Counted from the first letter of the stretch, positions 7,956-16,170 are shown. The stretch: 31,543 bases of DNA from Methanobacterium sp. (GCA_039666455.1 JAVSLW010000040.1:1-31543), one strand, 5' to 3'. A program made the numbers and translations. The notes: a model not told the origin generated them from the sequence alone.

Positions 7956-8591
7956 TCAATTTTCTTTAATTTCCCTGTAAAAATCACAGAGATCATTTAG
8001 AGGACATTCTTCATGTCTTGGCCCAATAGGCCTGCAGATATCCTGTCCAAACCGCACAAATTTCAAATTTAAATCTATCCAGTACTCCTCAGGAACAATT
8101 TTTGCAAGTTCAGATTCTGTTTCATCAGGATTTCTGGTATGAACAAGACCTAAACGGTTAGAAATTCTATGAACATGCACATCCACTGGAATGGCATTTT
8201 TTCCAAATCCATAAACTATAACACAGTTAGCAGTTTTCCTTCCAACGCCTGGAAGTCCCAGAAGCTCTTCAATGTCATCTGGAACTATGTCCCTGTAATC
8301 TCTGTGAATAATCCGGGAAACTTCCTTGATTCTCTTTGCTTTTACCCTGTAAAAACCCGCTTTTTTAATTAATTTCTCGATTTTTTCATCTGGTGCATTT
8401 GCAATTTCTTCAGGAGTTTTATATGCGTTAAAAAGAGCAGCAGCAGCCTGATCAGTGTTTTCATCACGAGTACGGTGTGAGAGAATAGTTGTGATAAGCA
8501 CCCTGAATGGGTCCTGATTTTTTGGAGGATCTGCGGCGTATTTAGCAAGCCTATCCATTATCAATTTGATTTTCTTTTGAATTGGAGTCAC
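7956..8591 (-). CDS. nth: Endonuclease III (DNA glycosylase/AP lyase)
   Basis: This base-excision repair enzyme removes oxidised pyrimidines and cleaves AP sites. With GTG 8591 as start it has 211 residues, the length of E. coli Nth, and aligns with a constant offset of one. The helix-hairpin-helix is LPGVGRKTAN, with catalytic K119 (E. coli K120) and D137 (VDVHVHR; E. coli D138). The iron-sulfur loop reads C186-x6-H193-x2-C196-x5-C202, so His occupies the second Cys position. The frame is open to 8669, but that would overlap the upstream nuclease gene by 119 bases. ATG 8558 is another possible start that would lose 11 residues. It is the last gene of the valS-to-nth minus-strand run. Confidence 0.95.
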   Translation of the reverse strand: MTPIQKKIKLIMDRLAKYAADPPKNQDPFRVLITTILSHRTRDENTDQAAAALFNAYKTPEEIANAPDEKIEKLIKKAGFYRVKAKRIKEVSRIIHRDYRDIVPDDIEELLGLPGVGRKTANCVIVYGFGKNAIPVDVHVHRISNRLGLVHTRNPDETESELAKIVPEEYWIDLNLKFVRFGQDICRPIGPRHEECPLNDLCDFYREIKEN

Positions 8592-9489
8592 CTTTCCATC
8601 TTTTGCAAATAGCCGGGCAAAGAGTGTAAAACTCACAAAAATCACATTTCCATCTGTTTGAATCTCCAACAGATGCTGGTTCTCTTTTTCCAGACCAGTA
8701 TTCCAGTGCCCATTTCATTCCTCTTTTGAAAAATCTCTCATCAAATTTAAAAGTTTCATGACAGACTTCATTAAGGCTTTTTTGATTTATGTATACTATT
8801 TCAATGGTTTTAGATAAATCAGGGAGTTTGGCAGCTTTTTTAAGCACTTTTTTGATCAAATTTCCAATTGAAAGAAGAGTCCCATGTTCTTCAGTAATGT
8901 TTAGGCTTTTCATGTATTCTTCGCTTAAAATCAATTCATTAAAATCATTTTCTATTAAATCAACACCATAAGCTGTCCAGAAGTCGCCCATTTCAATTTC
9001 CCTGTTTATCATTGAATTTAGCCCGTACCAGTAGATCATTGCCTGCATCCTGTCCCTGAGTATCTGCTGTGATGATGGAGGATTCAAGCTTTTTCTGGTT
9101 TTTATTTCAACTACCTGTGTCTTATTGACTTTGGTTTGTTTATCTCCATGAATTTCTGTTTCTTCAATTTTTTTAATTTCATCAACTATCCCCCTTAAAA
9201 ATACAGCGTTGAATCTGGATAAAATAGGAAGCTCACGGGTTAACCCTTCCTTTTCAAATAGTTCCAGACCTACAAGGATGTTATGTAAATTAGAATGCAG
9301 TTTATCTCCCGGCGTTTTAATTTCAACAACTATTTCATCAAGAACTTCCAAAAAACGGTCTTTATGTATTTCGCTACCCATTTCTTTTTCTGGTGTGGAA
9401 ACTTCACCGTATTTACGTCTTAAATCCACAGCCATTTCACACCAGAATTGGCTGGCAATTGTTGATGATCCTAAAACAATGGGATACAT
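8551..9489 (-). CDS. PD-(D/E)XK nuclease, Cas4/Exo5-like with predicted Fe-S cluster
   Basis: The 312-residue protein resembles the Cas4/Dna2/Exo5 branch of RecB-type exonucleases. It has C17 (SSTIASQFWCEMA), GSEIHKDRF, the core VVEIKTRKS strand (E and K of the PD-ExK motif), the following QILRDRMQAMIYWYGL helix (QxxxY-like) and a C-terminal cysteine group WKCDFCEFYTLCPAIC. One N-terminal plus three C-terminal cysteines is the pattern that binds a 4Fe-4S cluster in Cas4, AddB and Exo5. No cas genes or repeats are nearby, so a DNA-repair exonuclease of the Exo5 type fits better than Cas4. It overlaps the start of nth and lies 18 bases behind the small GTPase gene, consistent with cotranscription. 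Confidence 0.8.
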   Translation of the reverse strand: MYPIVLGSSTIASQFWCEMAVDLRRKYGEVSTPEKEMGSEIHKDRFLEVLDEIVVEIKTPGDKLHSNLHNILVGLELFEKEGLTRELPILSRFNAVFLRGIVDEIKKIEETEIHGDKQTKVNKTQVVEIKTRKSLNPPSSQQILRDRMQAMIYWYGLNSMINREIEMGDFWTAYGVDLIENDFNELILSEEYMKSLNITEEHGTLLSIGNLIKKVLKKAAKLPDLSKTIEIVYINQKSLNEVCHETFKFDERFFKRGMKWALEYWSGKREPASVGDSNRWKCDFCEFYTLCPAICKRWKGDSNSKENQIDNG

Positions 9490-9507
9490 TTTTTATTAGT
9501 TTTAAAA

Positions 9508-9990
9508 TTAATTTTTCATGATTTTTAGAAGTTCTTCCAGTCCATCATGTATTCCTTCACCGCTTAAAGCCACTGTGGGAATAAGCTTTGTACTGCTTTT
9601 AATGTGTTCAGATTCAGGAATACCTGGAGAAATATCCTGTTTATTTGCAAAAATCACATAGGGAATGCTGCTGCTATTTAATTTATCTAATATATCTGCA
9701 TCTGTAGCTGTAACTCCAACTGAGCTATCAATTACAACGATAGCGCCATCTAAACCATTTGATAATATTTCACGCATGAATCTGAATCTTTCATGTCCAG
9801 GGGTGGCGAATATATGTATTCTCTCACCGTCAATTACTGTATTTCCATAATCAAGTGCAACAGTTGTACCGTTATGCTCAACCTTTGTTACCCTTTCATT
9901 TTTTCTCTGAAGGAGGTTTTCAATTGTTGTTGTTTTTCCAGAATCTGCTGATCCTAAGATTACAATTTTTACTTCATTTTTTCGCATCAT
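9508..9990 (-). CDS. Small Ras-like/Arf-like GTPase (COG2229-type)
   Basis: The 160-residue protein is a complete P-loop GTPase. G1 is GSADSGKTT (13-21), a Thr-rich switch I follows (HNGTTVALDYG), G3 is FATPGHERF, G4 is NKQD and G5 is near VALSGEG. The usual Asp of the DxxG motif is Ala here. In the COG2229 family, related to Srp-receptor-beta/MglA-like GTPases, a Gly or another residue is commonly found there (GTPGQERF), so this need not mean loss of activity. The cellular role is unknown. It sits between aroA (24 bases) and the Exo5-like nuclease (18 bases) on the same strand, so it probably belongs to the valS operon. ATG 9990 or the adjacent ATG 9987 could be the start. Confidence 0.87.
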   Translation of the reverse strand: MMRKNEVKIVILGSADSGKTTTIENLLQRKNERVTKVEHNGTTVALDYGNTVIDGERIHIFATPGHERFRFMREILSNGLDGAIVVIDSSVGVTATDADILDKLNSSSIPYVIFANKQDISPGIPESEHIKSSTKLIPTVALSGEGIHDGLEELLKIMKN

Positions 9991-10013
9991 TTCATCACTT
10001 CCTGGTTTTAACT

Positions 10014-11291
10014 TTATTTATGTACTTCTATTTTACATCCCAGTTTTTTCATAGCATCAGGGAAATCAGGGAAAGACACGTTGTAGACTGACGCATTTTC
10101 TATCTTAACGCCGCCAACCTTCAAACCTACAAGTGAAAGTGCCATCACCAGGCGATGGTCCCCGTGTGATTTTACAACCCCTCCTTTAGCCCCACCCTTA
10201 ATTATAAGGCCGTCATGTTCTTCTTTTAAGGAAACTCCAAGTTTGGATAGTTCAACTGCACAGGTATGAATTCTATCAGTTTCTTTAAACCTTGCATGTT
10301 CCACATTTGTAATCCTTGTTTCACCTTCTGAAATTGCTCCAAGAGCAGATACAGTTGGCAGAAGGTCTGGTGCATTTTCAAGGCTTACGTCGATACCTTG
10401 AAGTTCTCCATGTCCATGTATTGCAACTTCATCTTTTTTAAACTTAACCTCTGCACCCATTTCCTTAACAATATCAAGAATCTGTTTATCTCCCTGTTTT
10501 GAGTCTTTAAAAACGTTTTTAACCAGAACTTCACCTTCAAGAGCTGCCGCAGCCCCTATTATGTAAGAAGCAGATGAAAAATCACCTTCAATGGTATAAT
10601 CCCTTCCTTTGTAGCTTTGATTTTCCACATGGAAAGAATTGTTCTTTTTGTCGTAATCAACATTAACCCTGAATTTTTCCATAACGTCTGTTGTCATGTC
10701 CACATATGGTTTTGAGATGAAATTTCCCTTAATATTAATGTCAACGGGATTTTCTGCATATGGAGAAGCTATAAGAAGTGAAGAAATGAACTGGGAACTA
10801 ACATCACCCTTTATATCAGTTTTCCCTCCTTTAAACCCGCCTTTAATGCATATTGGTGCTTTACCATTATTCCTTGTTGAAAAAACAGTGACAGAAAGAC
10901 CATGAAGTGCGTCAAGTAAATCCTGCATAGGCCTTGTCCTTAAAGAACTATCTCCAGTTAAAACAGTGTAACCAGGTGCAAGGGAGGCTACTGAAGTCAT
11001 TATTCTGAGGGTTGTGCCTGAATTTTTAAGGTCCAGAACATCTTCTGGTGTTTTCAACTTTCCTCCAGTGCCCTGAACAATGCATGATTCTTTTTCCTGT
11101 TTTATTTCTGCACCTAATGCTTCACATGCGTTTAAGGAAGCTAATGTATCTTCAGAAAAAAGAGGGTCTTTTAGCAGGGATTCTCCATCTCCAAGCGATG
11201 AAATGATAATAGCCCGGTGGGTGTAGCTTTTAGAAGGGGGTGCTTTAATTACTCCTTCTATAGCGTCGGTTTTTTGGATTGTCAGTTCCAT
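10014..11291 (-). CDS. aroA: 3-phosphoshikimate 1-carboxyvinyltransferase (EPSP synthase)
   Basis: This enzyme catalyses step six of the shikimate pathway: shikimate-3-phosphate plus phosphoenolpyruvate to EPSP. The 425-residue protein carries the N-terminal APPSKSYTHRA phosphate-binding motif, SGTTLRIMTS, the second signature GDSSLRTRPMQDLL, the SSASY segment and the C-terminal FKETDRI and GDHRLVMALSLVG motifs, all intact. The start ATG 11291 follows a GTGAT SD-like stretch. The leader contains a 23-bp copy of the end of valS (see repeats). Genes follow in the same direction on the 3' side; valS lies 72 bases upstream. Confidence 0.98.
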   Translation of the reverse strand: MELTIQKTDAIEGVIKAPPSKSYTHRAIIISSLGDGESLLKDPLFSEDTLASLNACEALGAEIKQEKESCIVQGTGGKLKTPEDVLDLKNSGTTLRIMTSVASLAPGYTVLTGDSSLRTRPMQDLLDALHGLSVTVFSTRNNGKAPICIKGGFKGGKTDIKGDVSSQFISSLLIASPYAENPVDINIKGNFISKPYVDMTTDVMEKFRVNVDYDKKNNSFHVENQSYKGRDYTIEGDFSSASYIIGAAAALEGEVLVKNVFKDSKQGDKQILDIVKEMGAEVKFKKDEVAIHGHGELQGIDVSLENAPDLLPTVSALGAISEGETRITNVEHARFKETDRIHTCAVELSKLGVSLKEEHDGLIIKGGAKGGVVKSHGDHRLVMALSLVGLKVGGVKIENASVYNVSFPDFPDAMKKLGCKIEVHK

Positions 11292-11294
11292 TGA

Positions 11295-11317
11295 ATCACT
11301 TAAATGATTATTTCAAG
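11295..11317. repeat. Direct repeat copy 1 (aroA leader)
   Basis: This 23-bp stretch just before aroA matches 11359-11381 at all but two adjacent positions (11305-11306 TG versus CA). On the minus strand it begins CTTGAAATAAT and ends in AAGTGAT, supplying the SD-like GTGAT of aroA. Copies are offset by 64 bp. Confidence 0.85.
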
Positions 11318-11337
11318 CAACCTTTTAAAAAAGGTTG
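11318..11337 (-). terminator. Perfect palindrome between valS and aroA
   Basis: CAACCTTTTAAAAAAGGTTG has 9-bp arms and two central bases. On the transcribed minus strand the centre carries a run of six T. It may be a weak terminator or attenuator between valS and aroA, or a binding site; the loop would be only two to four bases. Confidence 0.35.
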
Positions 11338-11358
11338 ATCAAAACTCTTATGCAATTG

Positions 11359-11381
11359 ATCACTTAAACAATTATTTCAAG
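11359..11381. repeat. Direct repeat copy 2 (valS 3' end)
   Basis: This copy encodes the last codons and stop of valS (LEIIV stop) and the following GTGAT. It is 21/23 identical to the copy in the aroA leader, which suggests a short duplication of the valS end. Confidence 0.85.
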
Positions 11382-14018
11382 TATGGTGTCACTGGCAGTG
11401 TGTATCACTTCTACTTTTTCACCAGTTTTGCTCACAGCTTCTTTTTTAACCTCTACATGTTCAGGAGTTATTCTGCTACCTTCAATGATTATTTCCCCTT
11501 CTTCACCAAGTAAAGCCGCTGCTTTATCCATATCCTCCAATTGGAGGTATTTTAAAATTTTGGGAACGTCTCCTTTAAATTCAGGCCCTATTTTTGCCAT
11601 TTGAGGGATGATTTCTGTTACTTTTTCTTTGATATCTGGTTTTCCAAACATTAATTCTATGTTATCTATTCTCATGGTTCCCTTAATATCGTTGATTAAA
11701 TTTTCTATTTTCTTAGCTATCTCCTCATTTGTATAAATATTCAACGTTTTTATTTGAGCATTTAAAGGCATTTTATTCGATGATTTAAACCTTCTTATTT
11801 CTCCTATTAACTCTACTCCTATTTTACCAATCTCTTCTGATGCTTCATCAACAAGTTCAGCTTTGAATTTAGGCCATGAAGTTTTATGGATACTTATTTC
11901 TCCCATATATTGATAGATTTCATCTACAAAATGAGGAGTTAAGGGAGCTAAAAGCTTGAGAGATGTTGATATAACTGTTTGGAGAGTGTACTGTACTGCT
12001 TCTTTTGATTTTTTAAGCTCATCTCCATAAAGCCTGTATTTAACAGCTTCTATGTACTCATCACAGAAATCATGCCATACAAAGGCATGTATTTTGCCCA
12101 CAGCATTTGCAAAGTTGTATGAATCTATTGATTCAGTTACATCAGCTACAATCCTGTTTAATTTTGATAAAATCCATTTATCCATAGGATTAAGGTTTTC
12201 ACATATTTCTTCGCTGCTCATACTTGCCTTGAAGCCTTCTATATGCATATTGATGAATCTAAATGCGTTCCAGAATTTCCTGATGAATTTATAGCCATAT
12301 TTAACGTCTTTCCATGCAAAGGGAACATCAGAACCAGGAACACTGTTTGCAGCCCAGAGCCTAAGCGCATCTGCACCATAATCTCCTAAAACTGCTTCAG
12401 TGGAGATAACATTCCCCCTTGATTTACTCATCTTATGGCCGTCTTCGCCAAATACCATTCCATTAACCACAATTTCATCAAAAGGCCTCTCATTAGTCAA
12501 TGCTTTACATCTTAAAATTGTGTAAAATGCCCATGTCCTTATAATGTCGTGTCCCTGCGGCCTTAAGGATGCAGGGTAGTAATCTTTAAAACTTTCATCT
12601 GGCCAGTCAGCAATAGAAAGAGGGCTTATTGAACTGTCCATCCACGTGTCCAGAACATCAGTTTCTCCAGTAAAATCCCCGTTACCACATTCACACCTTC
12701 CTTCTGACCTTTCCTTGGTTGGATCAACAGGTAAGATATCCTCTGTTGCTATATGCACTTTTCCACACTCACTGCAGTACCATACTGGGACAGGGGTTGC
12801 AAAAATCCTTTGACGGGATATACACCAGTCCCACTCCATTGCACCGGTCCAGTTCAGGAGCCTTGTTTTCATATGCTCAGGAATCCATTTCATCTCGTCT
12901 GTAGCTTCTTTTACACCATATAACATGCTTTTAACATCTACAAACCATTGATTTTTGACCAGTATTTCTACTGGAGTTTTACATCTCCAGCATAATCCCA
13001 CATTCTGCTCTATTTTTTCCTGTTTTTTAAGGTATCCTTCACTTTGGAGATCTTCAACGATTTTTTCCTTACATTCTTTAATGTTCATGCCAGCATATTT
13101 ACATGAAACATCTTTCATTATACCTTTTTCATCTAAGGCTTCCACTATATCAAGGTTATACTTATTTACCCATAATACATCTGTTTTATCACCAAAAGTA
13201 CAGATCATAACAGCACCTGTACCAAATTCAGGATCAACTTCTTCATCGGTTATTATTTCTACATTACGTCCAAAAAGCGGTATTTCAACGCGTTTACCTG
13301 CAAGTTTTTTATATCTTTCGTCTTCAGGATGTACAACGACAGCTACACAAGCTGATAGGAGTTCGGGTCTTGTTGTTGCTATCATAAGGCCTTCTTCTCT
13401 TTCTTCAACTGGAAATTCTAAAAAGTTCAGATAAGTTTCATTTTCATGATATTCTACTTCTGCAAAGGCTATTGCGGTTTCACACCGTGGACACCAGTTT
13501 ACAGGGTGAATACCTCTATAGATAAGTCCTTTATCATACATTTTCAAAAATGAGAGCTGGGTTTTTCTCATGTATTCAGGGGTCATGGTTACAAATTCTC
13601 TGGACCAGTCCTGGGAAAAACCCAGTGAAATCATCTGTGTTTTCATCTGCTTGATGTTTTTAGCTGTTAAATCAATGCACATTTGCCTGAATTCTTCACG
13701 GGAAACATCACCTTTTTTGATCCCATGTATTTCTTCAACTTTAACTTCAGTTGGAAGTCCGTGGCAGTCCCAGCCTTGAGGAAAAAGTACGTTAAAGCCA
13801 TTCATTCTTTTAAACCTTGCAATTATGTCAATATAGGTCCAGTTAAGAACGTGTCCCATGTGAGTAGCACCAGTAGGGTATGGTGGTGGTGTATCAATTA
13901 TATAATCTGGTCCTGTTCCATCACCTGTAAACCTGTAAATATCCTCTTTTTGCCATTTATTTTGCCAGTATGTTTCTCTTTTATGATCATAGTCCTTTGA
14001 AATATTGATCTTGGTCAT
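11364..14018 (-). CDS. valS: Valyl-tRNA synthetase
   Basis: This class Ia enzyme charges tRNA-Val. The 884-residue protein has the HIGH-type motif in PYPTGATHMGHV near residue 47 and the KMSKS loop as GHKMSKSRGN. It has an intact CP1 editing domain (TTRPELLSACVAVVVHPED), zinc-finger-like pairs (CPRC, CWRC, CSEC, CECG) and an anticodon-binding domain ending in a short C-terminal arm, as is usual for archaeal ValRS. ATG 14018 is preceded by a strong SD, AGGAGA. A TATA-like TTTATATATAAA overlaps the leader at 14030-14041 but lies too close to the ATG for the usual 25-base spacing. It is the first gene of the minus-strand run valS-aroA-GTPase-Exo5-like-nth. Confidence 0.99.
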   Translation of the reverse strand: MTKINISKDYDHKRETYWQNKWQKEDIYRFTGDGTGPDYIIDTPPPYPTGATHMGHVLNWTYIDIIARFKRMNGFNVLFPQGWDCHGLPTEVKVEEIHGIKKGDVSREEFRQMCIDLTAKNIKQMKTQMISLGFSQDWSREFVTMTPEYMRKTQLSFLKMYDKGLIYRGIHPVNWCPRCETAIAFAEVEYHENETYLNFLEFPVEEREEGLMIATTRPELLSACVAVVVHPEDERYKKLAGKRVEIPLFGRNVEIITDEEVDPEFGTGAVMICTFGDKTDVLWVNKYNLDIVEALDEKGIMKDVSCKYAGMNIKECKEKIVEDLQSEGYLKKQEKIEQNVGLCWRCKTPVEILVKNQWFVDVKSMLYGVKEATDEMKWIPEHMKTRLLNWTGAMEWDWCISRQRIFATPVPVWYCSECGKVHIATEDILPVDPTKERSEGRCECGNGDFTGETDVLDTWMDSSISPLSIADWPDESFKDYYPASLRPQGHDIIRTWAFYTILRCKALTNERPFDEIVVNGMVFGEDGHKMSKSRGNVISTEAVLGDYGADALRLWAANSVPGSDVPFAWKDVKYGYKFIRKFWNAFRFINMHIEGFKASMSSEEICENLNPMDKWILSKLNRIVADVTESIDSYNFANAVGKIHAFVWHDFCDEYIEAVKYRLYGDELKKSKEAVQYTLQTVISTSLKLLAPLTPHFVDEIYQYMGEISIHKTSWPKFKAELVDEASEEIGKIGVELIGEIRRFKSSNKMPLNAQIKTLNIYTNEEIAKKIENLINDIKGTMRIDNIELMFGKPDIKEKVTEIIPQMAKIGPEFKGDVPKILKYLQLEDMDKAAALLGEEGEIIIEGSRITPEHVEVKKEAVSKTGEKVEVIHTASDTILEIIV

Positions 14019-14212
14019 CTATTTTCTCCTTTATATATAAATTTAAAACAGTAAAGATTAGTAATTAATATTAGTTAAGTTAATTTGAAGTATAAGTTTA
14101 GAAAATTCATAATTTACATTTAAAACCGTAATTTATATTTACAACAATAGTATTTTGATAAAAATATATAAAAACATAGGTTGATTATTTCCTTAAAAAC
14201 GGTGATATTATC

Positions 14213-14569
14213 ATGGAACTTTTATGGTTTTATATAGCTATAGTTCTTGCAGTAAGTGATGAAGTCCACAGCAAAATAATGTGGAGCATTCTTGCAGATT
14301 TTTACATAATACTTGCAGGAATAATTAAAAGAACATTGGCATCTAATATAAAGGTCTGGATAGTCCATGAAGCCCTGGAAGCAATATTTCATTTCATCAT
14401 CCTTTCCATAGTGTTTTTAAACATTGAAATTGGTGTACTTGCTGCTTTAATCCACATGGTAGTGGATATTTATCACCAGCTTGCAGGGCTTAAAATGACC
14501 CATTTACAGCACAGAGCACTGCATTTCACCTTAGAATCAATATTTTTTATACTGATATTTACACCATAG
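14213..14569 (+). CDS. His-rich multi-pass membrane protein, 118 aa, function unknown
   Basis: The product has three to four predicted transmembrane helices, opening ELLWFYIAIVLAVSDEVHSK. Histidines and acidic residues recur at helix ends: DEVHSK, VHEALEAIFH, LIHMVVDIYHQL, THLQHRALHF. The H-x(3-7)-E/D-x-H spacing looks like a possible intramembrane metal site, but no known family motif is matched. The SD GGTGAT at about 14200-14205 fits ATG 14213. It precedes the two receiver-domain genes by 53 bases and could be cotranscribed with them. I know similar small integral membrane proteins only as methanobacterial hypotheticals. Confidence 0.75.
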   Translation: MELLWFYIAIVLAVSDEVHSKIMWSILADFYIILAGIIKRTLASNIKVWIVHEALEAIFHFIILSIVFLNIEIGVLAALIHMVVDIYHQLAGLKMTHLQHRALHFTLESIFFILIFTP

Positions 14570-14622
14570 TAATATCATGAACTTTATTTAAAAACTGTTA
14601 AAAACTCTCTGGAGGCATAATT

Positions 14623-15048
14623 ATGGATAATGCAGTGAATATTTTGTTAGTAGAAGATAATTCTGCTGATGCACGATTAATAGGGGAAGTTTTCAAAGAT
14701 ACTAATGTAGAAAACAAAATACATATAGTAAAAGATGGCATAGAAGCCATGGATTTTTTAAATAAAAAAAATAGTTATTCCAATGTCCCTAAGCCTGATA
14801 TTATTTTACTGGATCTTAATTTACCCCGTAAGGATGGTCGTGAAGTTTTAAAGGAAGTTAAGAGTGATGAAGGTTTAAAAAGCATTCCGGTCATAATTTT
14901 AACCACATCATGTGCTGAAGAGGATTTAATCAGAACTTACAGAAATTATGCAAATTGTTACATAACTAAACCAGTTGATTTTAATGAGCTTTTGAATGTT
15001 ATAACAGCAATTGAAGATTTCTGGCTTAAAATTGTTAAACTACCATAA
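14623..15048 (+). CDS. Stand-alone response regulator receiver protein (Rcp1-like)
   Basis: The 141-residue CheY-like protein has no output domain. It has acidic pair E11-D12 (LLVEDNSADARL), phosphoacceptor D64 (IILLDLNLPRKDG), T94 (LTTS) and K116 (YITKP). The SADARL opening and the long insertion before D64 are typical of Rcp1-type regulators that serve phytochrome-like and PAS-type hybrid kinases and are very common in methanogens. The SD GGAGG lies 8 bases before ATG 14623. It signals by protein contact after phosphorylation; its partner kinase is not encoded in the window. The pseudokinase-fused regulator follows 20 bases downstream, so the two are probably cotranscribed and perhaps work together. 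Confidence 0.95.
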   Translation: MDNAVNILLVEDNSADARLIGEVFKDTNVENKIHIVKDGIEAMDFLNKKNSYSNVPKPDIILLDLNLPRKDGREVLKEVKSDEGLKSIPVIILTTSCAEEDLIRTYRNYANCYITKPVDFNELLNVITAIEDFWLKIVKLP

Positions 15049-15055
15049 TCTGATT

Positions 15056-15071
15056 AGGAGTTGGTTAAATT
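15056..15071 (+). promoter_or_regulatory. SD and probable ATT start of the second regulator
   Basis: AGGAG at 15056-15060, eight spacer bases, then ATT at 15069. An in-frame stop TAA sits at 15066-15068, so no start codon further upstream is possible, and no ATG, GTG or TTG occurs in frame before ATG 15141. The encoded receiver motif beginning at the seventh codon shows translation must begin near here, unless the sequence carries a frameshift. Confidence 0.55.
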
Positions 15072-16154
15072 AGAGAAGATAAGCTGATAAAGGTTTTAAT
15101 AATTGAAGACAACCCTCAGGATTTAAGGTTAATAAAAGAGATGTTGGGTGAGGTTAATAATCCTTCATTTGAACTAACCAGTGCTGATAGGCTTGAAAAT
15201 GGATTAAAAGATCTTTTAAACTATGTTTTTGATATACTGCTCCTTGATTTAAGTCTTCCAGATAGTACTGGGTTAAATACTTTTTTAAGCATCTATGAAC
15301 AGGCGCCTGAGATACCTGTAGTAATATTAAGCGGATTTGATGATGAAGAAACTGCGGTAATGGCTGTCAGGGAAGGTGCACAGGACTATCTGGTTAAAGG
15401 TCAGGTTAACAGCCCCCTGCTTTCAAGGTCAATATCATATGCCATTGAACGTAAATCAATAGAAGATGAACTGATACGACACCGTTACTATTTAAATGAG
15501 CTTGTTGAGAAAAGAACTGAAGAACTGGAAGAAGCCAATATCTGTCTTCAAGAGGAGGTAAAAGAAAAGGAAATATTAATTGAGGAAATATACAGGCGAA
15601 TACAGTTCACTTTACAGATTATCACCGGCATTATGGGCATGACTCCTTCAATTTCCAGTGATGAAGACTTAAATGAGCTGAACATTAAAAGTCAGACCCG
15701 AGTAAATGCAATAATGAAACTTAATGAAATTTTAGATGAATCTGAAGATTTTGCACTGGTTAATTTTTACAGATATACAGATGATCTTTTGAAATATTTA
15801 TTTGACATTTATGGACTCCCTGAAAATCAATTTAAGGCATATTTAGACATGAAAGGAGCATTAATTGACATAAACACGGCAATACCATTAGGAATCATTT
15901 TAAATGAGCTTTTATCAGATAAATTAAAGGATCAGTTTGAAGAATGTGTTATTTACATAAGCTTGAAGTCTTATAATGGAAATATAAAGTTAAAAATAAG
16001 TTATCATGGTGCCTGTAAAGAGAAAATTAATGATAATGAGGATAAATCACATTTACAGTTAATTGAAGCATTACTTAGACAGTTCAATGGTTCAATAGAT
16101 CTGGCTGAAGATGAAAGTGAAGTTAATATAATTTTAAATCAGGTAAAGCTATAA
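15069..16154 (+). CDS. Receiver domain fused to a degenerate HisKA_2/HATPase module
   Basis: Starting at ATT 15069 the product has 361 residues. Residues 1-125 are a receiver with E13-D14 (VLIIEDNPQDLRL), D60 (ILLLDLSLP), S88 and K110. Residues about 130-172 form a coiled coil. Residues 173-250 align with the HisKA_2 dimerisation/phosphotransfer domain, and residues 265-361 with HATPase_c. Catalytic residues are lost. The usual EIHHRVKNNLQ is EIYRRIQFTLQ (no His at 175-176), the second conserved HE becomes NE (219), the N-box reads NELLSDKLKDQ and the DxGxG G1 box is absent. It is therefore likely an output or docking pseudokinase controlled by receiver phosphorylation. The first ATG (15141) would delete the acidic pair. 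The real start must lie upstream, and only ATT 15069, 8 bases after AGGAG, fits before the in-frame TAA at 15066. Confidence 0.82.
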   Translation: MREDKLIKVLIIEDNPQDLRLIKEMLGEVNNPSFELTSADRLENGLKDLLNYVFDILLLDLSLPDSTGLNTFLSIYEQAPEIPVVILSGFDDEETAVMAVREGAQDYLVKGQVNSPLLSRSISYAIERKSIEDELIRHRYYLNELVEKRTEELEEANICLQEEVKEKEILIEEIYRRIQFTLQIITGIMGMTPSISSDEDLNELNIKSQTRVNAIMKLNEILDESEDFALVNFYRYTDDLLKYLFDIYGLPENQFKAYLDMKGALIDINTAIPLGIILNELLSDKLKDQFEECVIYISLKSYNGNIKLKISYHGACKEKINDNEDKSHLQLIEALLRQFNGSIDLAEDESEVNIILNQVKL

Positions 16155-16170
16155 ATTGAAGGCATAAAGG

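Noticed and set aside
8592..8669. N-terminal extension of endonuclease III to 8669
   Set aside because: It would overlap the upstream nuclease gene by 119 bases and add residues absent from the family; GTG 8591 gives the normal length.
8551..9489. Naming the PD-(D/E)XK protein Cas4
   Set aside because: There are no CRISPR repeats or other cas genes in the window, and its place in a repair/housekeeping run fits an Exo5-like enzyme better.
12955..13434. 159-codon plus-strand frame opposite valS
   Set aside because: It lies wholly within conserved valS coding sequence; composition and motifs are those of an antisense frame.
14030..14041. TATA box for valS (TTTATATATAAA)
   Set aside because: It lies about 12-23 bases before the ATG, directly upstream of the SD, so the usual 25-base distance to the start site would put transcription start inside the gene.
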